This document shows, in pieces, positions 63,641-64,000 of a DNA stretch of 64,000 nt (its first letter is position 1; each line of letters begins with the position of its first letter). This stretch comes from Rostratula benghalensis (taxonomy: Eukaryota; Chordata; Aves; Charadriiformes; Rostratulidae), in contig VXAI01000274.1 of NCBI GenBank assembly GCA_013399305.1, positions 188,341 to 252,340 of the forward strand, written 5' to 3'. Under the pieces are notes generated by a model, which saw only the letters and a program-made list of their open reading frames with translations, had not been told where the DNA came from and did no database searches. The position numbers and the translations under genes were made by a program.

Positions 63641-64000
63641 ACTGTGGAGACCTGTCACTGCAGAAAGCCAAAATACTAGGTAAAACATTTCACAAGTTAA
63701 TATATTCTATGAGTCTGACTAACTGGACAGCACTTACTGGTCCTAACACTATTTTAAAAGCGTATTTTTTAGAATACAGCATATATTTTCAGAGCATGCG
63801 ACACCCTTTCCCAAAACTTCAGTTTTGATGCTGGTAGACAGAATGCGTGCATGATATCTGTATATGAAGAAAATGCAAAATATATTATATTATATATAAA
63901 TATTAAATATGGATCAATGTGGGAAAAATAGTCAAACCATGAAAAAAACAGTGAATTTCAAAAATGTTGGTAAATTTTTAAAAAACAATTATATTAATCC
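63641..64000. other. AT-rich window end beyond the pol relic
   Basis: A TATATTATATTATATATAAA run lies at about 63880-63905. An integrase zinc-finger or catalytic region would be expected here if the relic continued, but I see none. It may be lost or may lie beyond the window. Confidence 0.55.

Noticed and set aside
1..64000. CRISPR array, bacterial operon, tRNA or rRNA genes
   Set aside because: No regularly spaced repeats, dense ORFs or cloverleaf and rRNA signatures were seen. The repeats are vertebrate.

Overview
This window looks like non-coding DNA from a bird. It is AT-rich, has no convincing protein-coding exon and no recognisable CpG-island promoter. Its interspersed repeats are the avian set: CR1 LINE fragments with the typical 3' end (TTGGACT.. 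then the ATTCTATG-like tail) and one long terminal repeat resembling avian ERVL-type LTRs. Nothing fixes the species. The window could be intergenic or lie inside a very large intron.

Layout. Bases 1-14 kb are unique-looking AT-rich sequence with at most a decayed CR1 tail near 3.5 kb. Bases 14-31 kb hold a (TCCC)n microsatellite, a MIR-like SINE relic near 16.6 kb, a composite palindrome near 17.9 kb, an A-rich tract near 18.9 kb, a two-copy tandem near 22.9 kb and a purine-skewed block near 29.6-31.1 kb. Bases 31-48 kb hold a polypyrimidine tract (36.8 kb), a CR1 tail (38.4 kb), a nested two-stage hairpin (39.4 kb), a perfect 14-bp-arm palindrome (45.4 kb) and a second MIR-like relic (47.7 kb). 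A minus-strand solo LTR occupies 48.3-49.1 kb. Three CR1 fragments in both orientations lie between 53.2 and 56.1 kb.

The most unusual content is at the right edge. From about 62.1 to 63.6 kb, on the plus strand, there is a broken pol gene of a Ty3/gypsy-type retrotransposon: reverse-transcriptase pieces, the RT-RNase H connection, a well-preserved RNase H domain and the start of the linker toward integrase. It carries stop codons and frameshifts and is not functional as read. Ty3/gypsy elements are rare in birds, so this relic is the best candidate for follow-up. No set of genes works together here. The window is repeats, hairpins and possibly regulatory DNA.
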